Below are positions 15,313 to 25,000 of a stretch of 64,000 bases of DNA, piece by piece. Below the pieces are notes generated by a model. That model searched no databases. It was not told where the DNA came from and saw only the letters and a list, made by a program, of their open reading frames with translations. The DNA is taken from contig JAMBOW010000009.1 of the NCBI GenBank assembly GCA_023715865.1, positions 62,001 to 126,000 on the forward strand, written 5' to 3'. Each line of letters begins with the position of its first letter. Position 1 is the first letter of the stretch. Origin of the DNA: Neobacillus mesonae (GTDB taxonomy: Bacteria; Bacillota; Bacilli; Paenibacillales; Paenibacillaceae). Made by a program: the position numbers and the translations under genes.

Positions 15313-16593
15313 TTACTTGACTCGAACCAGTACGCTATTGTTGCAAATTTCTCCGCCCATAGAGTTATAAACACTGCATTTTACTCGATGGATACCACGG
15401 TACTTTGTGACTGGACTAAACGTAACACCATTATGTATAAAGGAAATGTTATTCTCTTCAATAGCTTCATCCCCGCCATTTTTTACTTCCCATCGAATCG
15501 AAGCATAGTGGTTGAAGTTTGGAACAGCTGTGAAATTAACGGTTTTCCCTTTTGGTAACGGCTGAGATAAGTCGGAGAGTTGATTCATTTCGCCAGGATT
15601 CCATTCTACTTCAGCCTTAATTTCAAGGCTATTATATCCATAGCTTTTGGCAAGTATCGCCTGATATTGAGCCGTCTCCGAAATAATTTCGCCCCAGTAG
15701 GAATGGTTAAAGAAATCCTTCCAAGCGGCATAAGCTTTGTCGTTTGTACAGTTGGGATCAAAGAGGACATCCAGTTTCTTTATATAATTAGTTAAACGGG
15801 TGTGTAAGTTTTTCACTTTTTGGTGGTCTTTGGCGTTTAAAAGCAAACTGGTGCTTGTATCAGTCGGATTGTAAACTTCTTTGTTACTTTCCAAACGGTC
15901 TCGTATTTCTTTAATCGTGTAGTAGAATGTTTTGTCAATGCGGTCTTTTATCTGAATACATTCTTCAACCAGAACAGAGAGGATTAATCCGCCTGGCATC
16001 GACCATCCACTTCGTGATTTACAGTACATCTTTAGCAAACGTATTGTTTTACGGATGCTATCGTTATTGGAAGTTTCATTTTTTTTCTTAAACCATTGCG
16101 TAATGGCTTCAGGATCACGACTTCGCCACTCTCTTCCACAGTGTTCGTATATATCGTTGTCTGAATTATCTTTGGATTTACGATAAATAGCAAAGTCGAT
16201 GTGGTAGCCACTGGCATATTCAATACGCACTGCATTTGTAAGAGCTTCTGGTTCTGTTCTGAATGTTTTTGTCTTCCTTTTTAATGCATCGACGATCATA
16301 TTTTTTGTTGCTTGTGTTCCTTCTGGTAAGTTATCTTTATCAAAGATAATGGCAACATCAATGTCGTATTCACCTCTTTCGTTTTGAACTATTGTACTCA
16401 TTGCCATACTTCCTTGCACTTTATTGTCAATGAGTTTATAAGTTTTTTTATGATCAGTGTTGTATTCTAATAAACCTGATTCTAAGCGTTCAAGGTTTTT
16501 ATCCTTCTTGTCTCTAAGATTTGCTTGTTCCTGAGCGGAGAGGACAACGTGGTCATTGTAGAAGGTATTAAATCTTCCGTTTGCGTTATGCAC
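15313..16593 (-). CDS. CBASS CD-NTase with AGS-C sensor domain
   Basis: Cyclic-oligonucleotide synthase of the cGAS/DncV-like family. The nucleotidyltransferase core shows QGSMAMSTIVQ (G61-S62), EYDIDVAIIF (D77, D79) and GYHIDFAIY (third acid D133), so all catalytic residues are present. The C-terminal ~110 residues (LPKGKTVNF..., IRWEVKNGGDEA, YRGIHRVKCSVY) match the AGS-C sensor domain found after SMODS nucleotidyltransferases. It starts at GTG 16593 with AGGGTG upstream, 19 bp after the stop of the effector gene, so the two form one operon. On phage infection it would make a cyclic nucleotide signal for the SAVED effector. The exact product cannot be read from sequence. Confidence 0.88.
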   Translation of the reverse strand: MHNANGRFNTFYNDHVVLSAQEQANLRDKKDKNLERLESGLLEYNTDHKKTYKLIDNKVQGSMAMSTIVQNERGEYDIDVAIIFDKDNLPEGTQATKNMIVDALKRKTKTFRTEPEALTNAVRIEYASGYHIDFAIYRKSKDNSDNDIYEHCGREWRSRDPEAITQWFKKKNETSNNDSIRKTIRLLKMYCKSRSGWSMPGGLILSVLVEECIQIKDRIDKTFYYTIKEIRDRLESNKEVYNPTDTSTSLLLNAKDHQKVKNLHTRLTNYIKKLDVLFDPNCTNDKAYAAWKDFFNHSYWGEIISETAQYQAILAKSYGYNSLEIKAEVEWNPGEMNQLSDLSQPLPKGKTVNFTAVPNFNHYASIRWEVKNGGDEAIEENNISFIHNGVTFSPVTKYRGIHRVKCSVYNSMGGEICNNSVLVRVK

Positions 16594-16612
16594 AGCAATT
16601 CACCCTTTCAAA

Positions 16613-17692
16613 TTAGTTTGTAATAAATGTACCTTTTTGCTCGCCGTTGATTTTAATACCCCAAGGGTATTTTGTTGAAGACTGAGCACTGTACTGATAA
16701 TTGATAACGGCCTTCATTCGGTTGTCATCAATCAACTTTCCAATTTCAAAAGCAAAACAGCTTTGGCCTGAGATGATGAAGTGGATGGCTTCAATTTTTG
16801 GTAGATTTTGGTCAGATGAGTTCAATAATTCGTATGTTGTTTGTACATATTCACGTAACTGCTCTTTATAAACAATGAGGTTATCCTTGGGTGAAGGAAC
16901 TGTAAGGTGAATACATGGACAGTTGAATTGCGATAGCTGCTGATCTGAAATAGTTGCAGTGAGGCTGACGGCTACGACAATTTCATTACAGGTTGAGGCA
17001 TCAATAAGAGCAAAAGGATCTTGCACATGTGGTTTTAGTTTTGGAAATTTCTTTCCGATAGGCTTCTTTTCAAGTTGATAGTATGTTTGTTCCAGCTTGT
17101 TGTACTCAAAATATTCATCCATACGTTCTCGCTCGAAGTATTTACCAGCCATCATGACAAATGGAATTGGTGCAACACCAGTATAACCACGTTTCTTATC
17201 TCTACTTTCGAGCTTATAGGAATTAATTTTCTGCTGAATCTCTTCGATAATATCATTGGCTACTTCCGAATCTACGCCTTTTTTAAACAGCCGAACAAAA
17301 TCAATTTCTTTTTCTTTGAACTGAAATTGATTTAGTCCTACCTCTCTATGATGATTTTCAATCCTTCTTTCATGAAACATGCCGTTAATATTCAAAATGT
17401 ACATTTTGTTTTTGATATGAAGCATCAAAAATAATCCAATTATTAAGAGAATACTACCCGTAGCTAACTGAACAATATTATTCTTTACTTCATTGTGACT
17501 CAGAAAAGCAAACAGTTTGTCGTCAAATGTACCAAAAGAGGTAACAATCAATTCAATGCCAACGGTCATCACCGTGTCTGCTATAGCTTCTTCACGTTGC
17601 TTATTTGCCAAGTGCTTCACTACAAAAAAGCCACCAATAAGCAGGATGATAATAATGACGGAAATTGCAAATACAATGTTTACACTCATCAT
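16613..17692 (-). CDS. CBASS effector, 2TM-SAVED (Cap14-like)
   Basis: A 359-residue membrane effector. Two transmembrane helices (about 5-26 and 74-93) precede a cytoplasmic SAVED domain (about 200-350). The SAVED part shows CNEIVVAVSLTATISDQQL, CIHLTVPSP, EAIHFIISGQSCFAFEIG and MKAVINYQY, typical of this cyclic-nucleotide sensor. Such proteins (Cap14 in CBASS nomenclature) are thought to disrupt the membrane when the CD-NTase product binds. ATG 17692 or 17689, with GGGAG upstream. It is first in the operon, followed by the cyclase; no Cap2/Cap3 genes are present, giving a minimal (type I) layout. Confidence 0.82.
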   Translation of the reverse strand: MMSVNIVFAISVIIIILLIGGFFVVKHLANKQREEAIADTVMTVGIELIVTSFGTFDDKLFAFLSHNEVKNNIVQLATGSILLIIGLFLMLHIKNKMYILNINGMFHERRIENHHREVGLNQFQFKEKEIDFVRLFKKGVDSEVANDIIEEIQQKINSYKLESRDKKRGYTGVAPIPFVMMAGKYFERERMDEYFEYNKLEQTYYQLEKKPIGKKFPKLKPHVQDPFALIDASTCNEIVVAVSLTATISDQQLSQFNCPCIHLTVPSPKDNLIVYKEQLREYVQTTYELLNSSDQNLPKIEAIHFIISGQSCFAFEIGKLIDDNRMKAVINYQYSAQSSTKYPWGIKINGEQKGTFITN

Positions 17693-17789
17693 ACTTTCTC
17701 CCTATGTTGTTATTAGGTCAATACTACCATGTATATGAATGGAAGAATACCCTATATTTAATACTTTGCTACTATTTTGTTGTAGACAG

Positions 17790-18012
17790 TTCGTAGAGTA
17801 ACAGGAACACCTTCAAGGATTTATTTAGTTGGGAAAATGCTAATGTGTCATCTTGAATTTGAAGCGATTCATCGTACTGTCGCTTTTTTAACTTCAGTTT
17901 GTCTAATTTCTGATTGATGTCTGAAGGAATCAATACACATTTCTTCCACAAGCGAGTATGATCTGTATTTCTATCAATTTACCGATGAATTCTGCAGTAT
18001 TTCTTTTCGATG
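17790..18012 (-). pseudogene. Recombinase C-terminal relic next to repeat copy B
   Basis: A minus-strand frame reads ...TRLWKKCVLIPSDINQKLDKLKL..., KKRQYDESLQIQDDTLAFSQL and stops at TAG near 17787. It aligns with the coiled-coil end of the active integrase (VIDINQRLNDLANQKCKLEESL, KHNKDTLAFTELKQLL). The catalytic and DNA-binding domains are missing, so it is the remnant of a second integrase gene after an internal deletion. It includes repeat copy B (17923-18090). Confidence 0.65.
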
Positions 18013-18234
18013 ATTTGATTATATGAAAAAAACTCAGTGAGTTTGGAAGACGGATCTACCTACTTCAGAGATTTAATGGTGTAAATTGCTACTGAGAGAT
18101 GCCTTGGTATGATAATCGTTCCTACGTAGAAACGACCTTATAGTCATGCGTACATTATTGGTGCTTTTTACATACAACAATAAAAGAGTATAGTAAAATG
18201 GTAGGGATAATATAAAGATTTGGAGGAAGGGCAA

Positions 18235-18993
18235 TTGTCGGAAATAAGGCTTATTTTGAGATATTTAAAGTTGATTTTAAGTGACTGGGTATTAAGGATT
18301 GTGTTTATACTTGATTTGGTAGGAGCGACAATGACTTATTTTAATAAAGTCAAAATTCCTTATTGGATATATTTATGTCTGCTTGTGCTCGGCTTATTTT
18401 GGTCATCATACCGTATCTATAAAAATAGTTCCCCAAAAATAACAGTTGAAAAACCAAATCAAGATGATATTGTATTTAACTTTCCAACAACAATGTTTGA
18501 TAGTTTTGAGATAAAGATGAAATCCTACATTTCAAATTTTGGTCTCCAATCTGGTTCTTTGGAATACATAACTACTAAATTTATTGGTGTCAATGAAATA
18601 ACTGACAATTTTTTATTAAATCAAATCGAAATTGTCGGTGATAACGGAGAGTTAAGTAAAGATGAAATTTATCCTATTTTTAAGCACAAAGAAGATGAAC
18701 GAAATTTTAAATTCCCAATGGTGCTACAGCCAAATACACTGATGCCTTTTTACCTTAAGAATACGGTTGGACTTGGGTTTAATTCTGGAAACGTGGATGA
18801 AAAATTAGAATGGTTAAAAACTGTTCAGCTTGAGCTTGAATACAAAGTAAAGGACATTTTCGGGACGGAAACAAAAAAAATACGTTTTAGTGTAGATACA
18901 TCCAATCTGCTAAAAGAAAAAAAGGCAGAAGATGAAAATAGGAGAGAAATAAACAAGATGTTTGAAGAAAAACGAAAAAATAGTGATTTTTAG
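18235..18993 (+). CDS. Two-TM protein with soluble beta-rich domain, unknown
   Basis: A 252-residue protein. The start is TTG 18235 because GGAGGAAGG (18222-18230) precedes it; an upstream TTG at 18220 overlaps that site. Two membrane segments (about 16-36 and 41-60) are followed by a ~150-residue domain of alternating strands (ITVEKPNQDDIVFNF, GVNEITDNFLLNQIEIVG, LELEYKVKDIFGTETKKIRF) and a charged Lys/Glu tail. No family recognised. It may belong to the defence cargo, or be an envelope protein; position is the only hint. Confidence 0.55.
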   Translation: MSEIRLILRYLKLILSDWVLRIVFILDLVGATMTYFNKVKIPYWIYLCLLVLGLFWSSYRIYKNSSPKITVEKPNQDDIVFNFPTTMFDSFEIKMKSYISNFGLQSGSLEYITTKFIGVNEITDNFLLNQIEIVGDNGELSKDEIYPIFKHKEDERNFKFPMVLQPNTLMPFYLKNTVGLGFNSGNVDEKLEWLKTVQLELEYKVKDIFGTETKKIRFSVDTSNLLKEKKAEDENRREINKMFEEKRKNSDF

Positions 18994-19384
18994 TAATGAA
19001 AATATCGGCCTTAGTATTTTTGATAAAGTTGCGTGGTGTGATTGACCGATTGGTTACAGGCAATTTCAGTTTGAATTGAGTAAATCGACGTTGGAGTTGA
19101 ATGTTTCACAATATGAGCTAACAAAATTCACGCTGGTACTATCTTAACAAATATCTTATGCTTCGCAGTTATTTACCCCGAAATAGTTAACCGTACCAAT
19201 AGTGGTTTTTGGAGTATAGTATTCAGGAACAGCGATCATGGATTGGTATTTAATGTAAAAGTTAAAAAAGAGCAAGGTTGAGAATAATCAATTAGTGGTT
19301 ACCATATCACAAATGGGATAAGGGCTGTGCATGTATCAAATCCACTTGGGGATTGAAAGTCAAATTCAAATTCCAAAAGAAAGG
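18994..19384. other. Gene-free stretch inside the element
   Basis: About 390 bp without a credible ORF, hairpin terminator or repeat that I can see. It may be decayed sequence upstream of the HEPN gene. Confidence 0.4.
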
Positions 19385-20790
19385 ATGTCATTTAAATAAA
19401 ACTGGAAATAGAAAACTGGGCGAAAAAAAATTTGGCAGAAGATGCCCAAATTATTATGGGAGAATCAGTAACTTGTTATAAGATAGGTGCATATCGTTCG
19501 GCTTATCTTATGTCTTATCTTGCTTTCAAGCAAACTATAAGAAAGCGGATTCTTAAATCACCGACATATCCAGAATGTTATAATAATGAAACCGAATGGG
19601 ATAGGAACGTATTGAGTGTATTGAGAGATGATGATAAGTGGGAATTTTTCATTAATGAAATTATTTTAGGGAATAAAGATAAGTCCAATAATAAAGATAA
19701 AGCAGGGGCTAAACTCAAAGAAATTTTCCTTTATAAAAACAGAGAAATAAGTGTACTCAAGTATAACTATTGGAAAGAGATTAGAAATAGCTGTGCTCAT
19801 GCAAAAGATGAGCGTATAACTTCAGCTACAGTTGAACAATTTTGGAATTACATTCAAGATAACCTAAGTGAGTTCTATGTTCTTGGTGGCAAAAAATATT
19901 TATTGAGTGAACTAATTAATTGTTATACATATTACGTGTCTGATAATAAGAAAGACATATCAAGTTTACTAATGGATATTAAGACAGTATATAAACAAGA
20001 ATTAAAACAGTTCTTTTTTGATTTTTTAAATCAATTAATAGCTGGAAACAGAAAATTAATAAATGATGCAAATTATGAGTTCTTTGGAAAAATTATATTT
20101 AGCGAGGAAGATGATATTAAGGATGCTTTTATATCAAGTATTTGCAATAAGAAAGAAGTATTTCTTGATTTTTATAAATACTATCCTACAGTTTTAAATC
20201 TAACAGCAGGCATTGATTCGAGATTCATTCAAGATTATATTAATCCATTATTATGTAGAGAAATTTGTTATATGAATGTGTATAAAAACTGCTTTTGGGG
20301 AATACTTATTAATTCATTGGGGATACAGGCTCAAAGTCTTAATATAAATGAAATCACTTCAAATTACGAAAATCTTAAGATGATTGAACTTGAAATTGAT
20401 GAGTATCAACAGGTTTTACTGAATGAACACAATGTTTTTAAATCTTTTATTTTTGGTGCCGGGAGAGACTTGTTTAATAATGATGCTCGAAGTCATTGGG
20501 AATATTATGATTGGAGCAATACAAAGGATGACACTTACGTGATAAAATGTTTTGATTATGTGAAATGGGATTCAGAATTGCTTTGTAAGATTAATTACGA
20601 AATTGGTTACCTATTAGAAAATATTAAAAGCAGAAGTCGTCCTGAATCAAAGGGTAATGGAACGAAAAGGGTAAATACTTACAAAACAATAATATCTAAC
20701 AGTCGTGGTAAAATTCAAAAATTCTGTGCAGATCACAATATTAATTTAGAGGATTATCCCAATATCAATGAACTGATTACTTTAGACTAA
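19385..20790 (+). CDS. HEPN-domain protein with Rx4H motif, likely 5' frameshift
   Basis: The open frame from TTG 19432 gives 452 residues. YWKEIRNSCAHAKDE carries R118-N-x3-H123, the RNase motif of catalytic HEPN domains such as Abi-type toxins. The helix before it (CYKIGAYRSAYLMSYLAFK) fits the first HEPN helix. TTG 19432 has no ribosome site, and protein-like sequence (KLEIENWAKKN) continues in frame upstream to 19396. ATG 19385 has AAAGG before it but is out of frame by one base. A 1-bp loss near 19396 would explain this, so the gene may be broken or use a non-standard start. An abortive-infection role is inference. Confidence 0.55.
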
Positions 20791-20937
20791 ATCTTTATTG
20801 ATTGGCCAGTATTTTGTGCAATGATAGCCACAGTAGAGCAAAGAGGGGAAGAGCATCTATTCTCCCTCCAAAATAATAATTTCGGGTGAAGACTAATACA
20901 TCTCGTTTTATATTTTATCTACCGTCAGCACTCATCC

Positions 20938-20976
20938 CATGTGGAGAGTGTGGCATTGTTGGTGAGAACGCATTGA
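20938..20976 (+). pseudogene. attR: displaced original 3' end of rlmCD
   Basis: From the core CATGTGGA the codons read HVESVALLVRTH-stop, the expected C-terminus of RlmCD (compare HVECCALIVRSKE in the intact gene). There is no rlmCD-like sequence to the left of the core. This is what integration into the last codons of rlmCD must leave at the right end, and it fixes the element's right boundary. Confidence 0.82.
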
Positions 20977-21091
20977 TTTAAATCAACCTTTTTAAGGAAG
21001 GGAATCCTTTTACAACCAGTATTAGTGCGTTATAATACAATCACCAGGTAGCTTGAGCCATTATTAAAGAATAGATATTGGAGGTATGATC

Positions 21092-21295
21092 ATGGTCAAT
21101 TGCAATAGAAATGTAATTCCCACAGTCATCAGCACAGCTCTACTCGTGTCTATTTTGGTTACAGGCAGCACAGTCATTGCCCAAGGTAAAACAACGGTTT
21201 CAGCACCGGATCAGTCCGTTGCAACTCAGAATCAGATTTCGTTAGAGTTGGCGAAGACAGCAGGAGATAAAAAGGTTGAAGTTATTAAAGCATAA
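21092..21295 (+). CDS. Small secreted peptide precursor
   Basis: A 67-residue protein from ATG 21092; GGAGG at 21080-21084 rules out ATG 21086. A signal peptide (VISTALLVSILVTGSTVIA, cleavage near IAQG) is followed by ~38 polar residues ending DKKVEVIKA. No cysteine is present in the mature part. It is monocistronic with a strong terminator. It could be a secreted signalling or surface peptide; no Rap-type receptor gene is near. It lies just outside attR. Confidence 0.6.
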   Translation: MVNCNRNVIPTVISTALLVSILVTGSTVIAQGKTTVSAPDQSVATQNQISLELAKTAGDKKVEVIKA

Positions 21296-21323
21296 TTGTT
21301 AATGAAATAACATACCTATCTGT

Positions 21324-21363
21324 GAAGACAGCCCTGGCATATGATGAGGGCTGTCTTCCTATT
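21324..21363 (+). terminator. Terminator of the secreted peptide gene
   Basis: GAAGACAGCCCT (21324) pairs perfectly with AGGGCTGTCTTC (ending 21358). A second short stem, AAGAGGG...CCCTCTT, with nine T follows at 21391-21420. Confidence 0.85.
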
Positions 21364-21587
21364 TCTATCGGAAACGAGAAAAAGATAGATAAGAGGGGAG
21401 AGTGGTCCCTCTTTTTTTTTGTAATAATCCTTTCGTGGTGAAAGTAAGGATTGTCATTTGAGAGTATTCTCTAATACCAAACCACATCGTCTACGAATTC
21501 TTCTCATCGTTGAGGTTTCCATCAATGAAAGATACCAATTCTTGAAGTTCCACATCCGTCAATTCATGAAGAATGGACCGCCCAGTT

Positions 21588-21737
21588 CTAACAGTAAGTG
21601 TTCTTTAATTCTTCAAATTCATGATAAAAACGTCCTTGTTTCCCATAGTGAAATAGTGTTGCAGGGTGACCTAAATCACTCATAAGCTCAGTTATCGCAC
21701 GGATATCACTAAAAGAAAATTCTCTAATAACTAGCAT
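21588..21737 (-). pseudogene. GNAT acetyltransferase N-terminal relic
   Basis: Minus-strand codons from ATG 21737 read MLVIREFSFSDIRAITELMS, then DLGHPAT, the usual opening of GNAT acetyltransferases. The frame then loses similarity and stops at 21588; no acetyl-CoA loop follows. A separate frame at about 21495-21600 reads ILHELTDVELQELVSFIDGN, possibly another decayed fragment. The rest of 21420-22040 shows nothing else. Confidence 0.45.
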
Positions 21738-22042
21738 AAGGCATATTACACCTTCCGGAATGGTCTTGTTCATTCATGGAACCTAATTTTACATTTAGAT
21801 ACTAGTAGAGATAACTATGCGTGAAAGAGCAAATTTCTCTACAGTATCGTTTGAAAAAATACCCATGGACTTCTTCAAAAAGGGAACTAGATCCGGTTGT
21901 GTCCAGCCGAGGAAGAAGTAAGGCTTGTGTTGCCTTGAATTATATCTGAAAAAAACTAGGATTTACCTTTAATTTAGAGTAAGAATATTCTTTCATGAAG
22001 TGGTATTATCTGGGGTGGAAGGAGGCTGGTTACAGAAACTTA

Positions 22043-22056
22043 TGTAAGCGCTTTAT
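22043..22056 (+). promoter_or_regulatory. Candidate CcpA cre site before the xylanase
   Basis: TGTAAGCGCTTTAT has the cre core with its central CG and lies about 40 bp upstream of the xylanase start. Catabolite repression by CcpA is usual for such genes; the match at the right end is imperfect. Confidence 0.5.
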
Positions 22057-22095
22057 ATGGTTTATAAAAAACTTGATGTGGGGGGAATGCTTCGA

Positions 22096-25000
22096 ATGAG
22101 GAAATCATTTAAGCAGGTCGTTTCCGGGTTACTCGCAGCGGCTCTGCTTCTTCCGGTCAGTTTGTTTGCTCCAGCAGTCAACGCTGCGGAGTTAGCGGCA
22201 TCTGCTTCACAAATTGTATATCAAGAAACATTTCTAAACGGTCAAGGCAAGGCAACTCAATCAGGCGGTGCCCAGCTGAACGCTGTAACAGGCAAGCAGT
22301 TTTACGGCAATGATGATGGAGCTGCTCTGGAAGTTAGTAATCGATCCAATAACTGGGATGGCGTAGACCTTGCATTCAGTGACCTTGGTTTAGCCGTTGG
22401 CGAAGAGTATACGGTAACCGCTTCTGTTTATGTGGACGAGGATCCTGACGCACCTGCTGCCGGGAAAGCTGTTCTTGAAATTGTTACCAATAAAGGCGTT
22501 ACTGGCTCAGAGGGATACACTGAAATTAGCTCTTCTGACTTTAAAGCAGGAGAAGGTATTTCACTGTCTGCAGATCTCACCGTTACCAGTGTGATCAATA
22601 CAGCACTGCGAATCAAGTCTGATGAAGTAGGTAAGGAAGTTCCTTTCTATATCGGGGATATCATGATCACACAAGCAGATACACCTGCCGAGCCTACTGT
22701 AGTCCTTAGCCAAAGCTTTGAAGACGGAAATACCGGAGGCTGGGGCAAGCTGTCTTGGGGATCAAACGGGGATACTGCGGTCGTTGACGACGTAGCTTCC
22801 GAAGGTACGAAATCTCTGAAGTTCTTTAACCGGGCCGATGAGAAGGCAGTTCCTGCTCTCGTACTTACTGGCAAAATGAAATCAGACCGTAAATATGATA
22901 TTTCCCTCAAGGTTAGACTCGGTTCAGGAGAAGGTGAGTTCCATCTGGCTTCCAAGGTGGAATCTGAAATATTAGCTGATGATCAGAAGTATCCTTGGCT
23001 TATAGGCAACAAGCCTGTAACCGCTTCCGATTGGACGCTGTTTAAAACCAAAGGCTATGAAGTTCCTTCTAGAACGAATGAGATCATAATCTATGTTGAA
23101 CCATCGGGCAATACCTTAACTCCGGATATTTACATTGATGAAGTCATTATCACCGATGTGACCCCTGGTCAAACCGAACCAGAGGTTGTAGACCAAACGG
23201 GCATTTCTGCGGACTTTGAGAATGGTTTGGATGGATTCAAAGCACGGAACGGCCGTGAAACGGTAGTTCTATCCCAAGACGATAATCATACACCTGGCGG
23301 CACACAAAGCTTGCTTGTCACTACTACGACACAATATGATGCAGCCTTAGTTGATGCTGCTGGTAAAATGGCAAAGAATCACGAGTATGAGCTATCCGCT
23401 TGGGTGAAAATGGCACCTGGCGAAGAACCCACAACACTTCGGATTAGTGTCCAATATGCTGACAGCGGCTATGCGAATGTATCACAAAATGCAACCGTTA
23501 CAGATCAAGAATGGGTGCACTTAACAGGTAAGTATACCCTCACCACGACACCAAGCGTACTGAGCGCTTATATTGAAACAGCAAACGACGACGGCGGCAA
23601 CCGGACCTTCTTTTTAGATGACTTTTCTCTAAGATATTTGGGACCTGTGGCAGCTGCGCCTCCGATTGAAGAACATCTTCCTAACCTCAAAGATACTTAC
23701 GCAGACGACTTCCTGATGGGTAACATTGTTAATCCGTCTACCTTTGACGAGACTCGGCTCAAGCTTCTGACGAAGCATTACAATGTCGTCACGTTCGAGA
23801 ATGATATGAAGCCGGATTATGCCTATGATACAAACGGAGAATTCGATTTCACCGCAGAAGATGCGCTTGTCAGGCGAGTACAAGATGCAGGTCTTGATTT
23901 GCACGGCCACGTGCTCGTATGGCATGCCCAGTCACCTACATGGCTTCATACCGCAGCGAGCGGTGAACCATTGAGCCGTGATGAAGCTCTGACTAATCTA
24001 AGAACACATGTTAAGACAGTCGTTGAGCACTTTGGGGACCGAGTTATTTCCTGGGACGTTGTCAACGAAGCTATGAACGATAACCCGCCTAATCCGGAGA
24101 ACTGGAAAAATGCATTGCGCAATTCAGGATGGTTACATGCCATCGGCCCTGAATTTATTGAGGAGGCATTCCTTGCGGCAAAAGAAGTCATTGACGAAAA
24201 CGGCTGGGATATCAAGCTTTACTACAATGACTATAATGATGACAATCAGAATAAAGCTACAGCGATCTACAGCATGGTCAAAGAGATCAATGAGAAGTAC
24301 GCCGCAAATCACCCTGGCGAGAAACTGATTGATGGCATCGGCATGCAAGCCCACTACAATTTGGGCACTAGATTGGAAAATGTCAAGATGTCGCTCGAGC
24401 GTTTCATTTCCTTGGGTGTAGAAGTCAGTATCACCGAGCTGGACATTATGGCAGGCACCAACTCAATAATGACTGAGACAGAAGAGAAGCAGCAGGCCTA
24501 TTTGTATGCCCAATTGATGGATCTCTATAAGAAGAACAGCGAGCATATTCCGCGTGTCACCTTCTGGGGATTGAATGACAGCACCAGCTGGAGATCCGAG
24601 CAGAATCCAACCTTGTTCGACAAGGATTTTCAAGCAAAAGAGGGGTTCTACGCGGTAATTGATCCTGAAAAGTACATGGCGGAAAATCAGCCTGAGGAGC
24701 TTGAATCCAAACACTCAAGCGCTTATTACGGGACACCGGCTATTGATGGCTCCGTAGACAGCGTATGGAGCAAAGCTCCTGAAATGAAACTGGATACGAA
24801 GCAAATGGCATGGTCCGGCGCTACAGGAACAGCAAAAGCACTCTGGGATGACAACAATCTGTATGTGCTGGTTCAAGTCAGAGACGATCAACTGAATAAG
24901 TCCAACCCGAATGCATGGGAGCAGGATTCCGTCGAAGTATTCGTAGATGAAAATAACGGAAAGACACCTGCTTTCCAAGACGATGATGGACAATACAGAG

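Larger units (their letters stand above)
4072..20945. mobile_element. Integrated element in the 3' end of rlmCD, carrying CBASS
   Basis: The bounds rest on the shared 8-mer CATGTGGA at 4072-4079 (inside rlmCD) and 20938-20945. Bases after the right copy encode a second rlmCD C-terminus (HVESVALLVRTH-stop), which is the host sequence pushed aside by integration. A large serine integrase lies at the left end pointing outward. The content is AT-rich with many TTG/GTG starts and unknown genes, unlike the flanks. Cargo includes a primase/initiator, a Replic_Relax-like gene, two-gene CBASS and HEPN proteins. No relaxase, coupling ATPase or secretion genes were recognised, so it is better called an integrative (possibly mobilizable) element than a complete ICE. 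Confidence 0.85.

Noticed and set aside
4072..20976. Complete conjugative element (ICE)
   Set aside because: No relaxase, coupling protein or type IV secretion genes can be recognised in the cargo.
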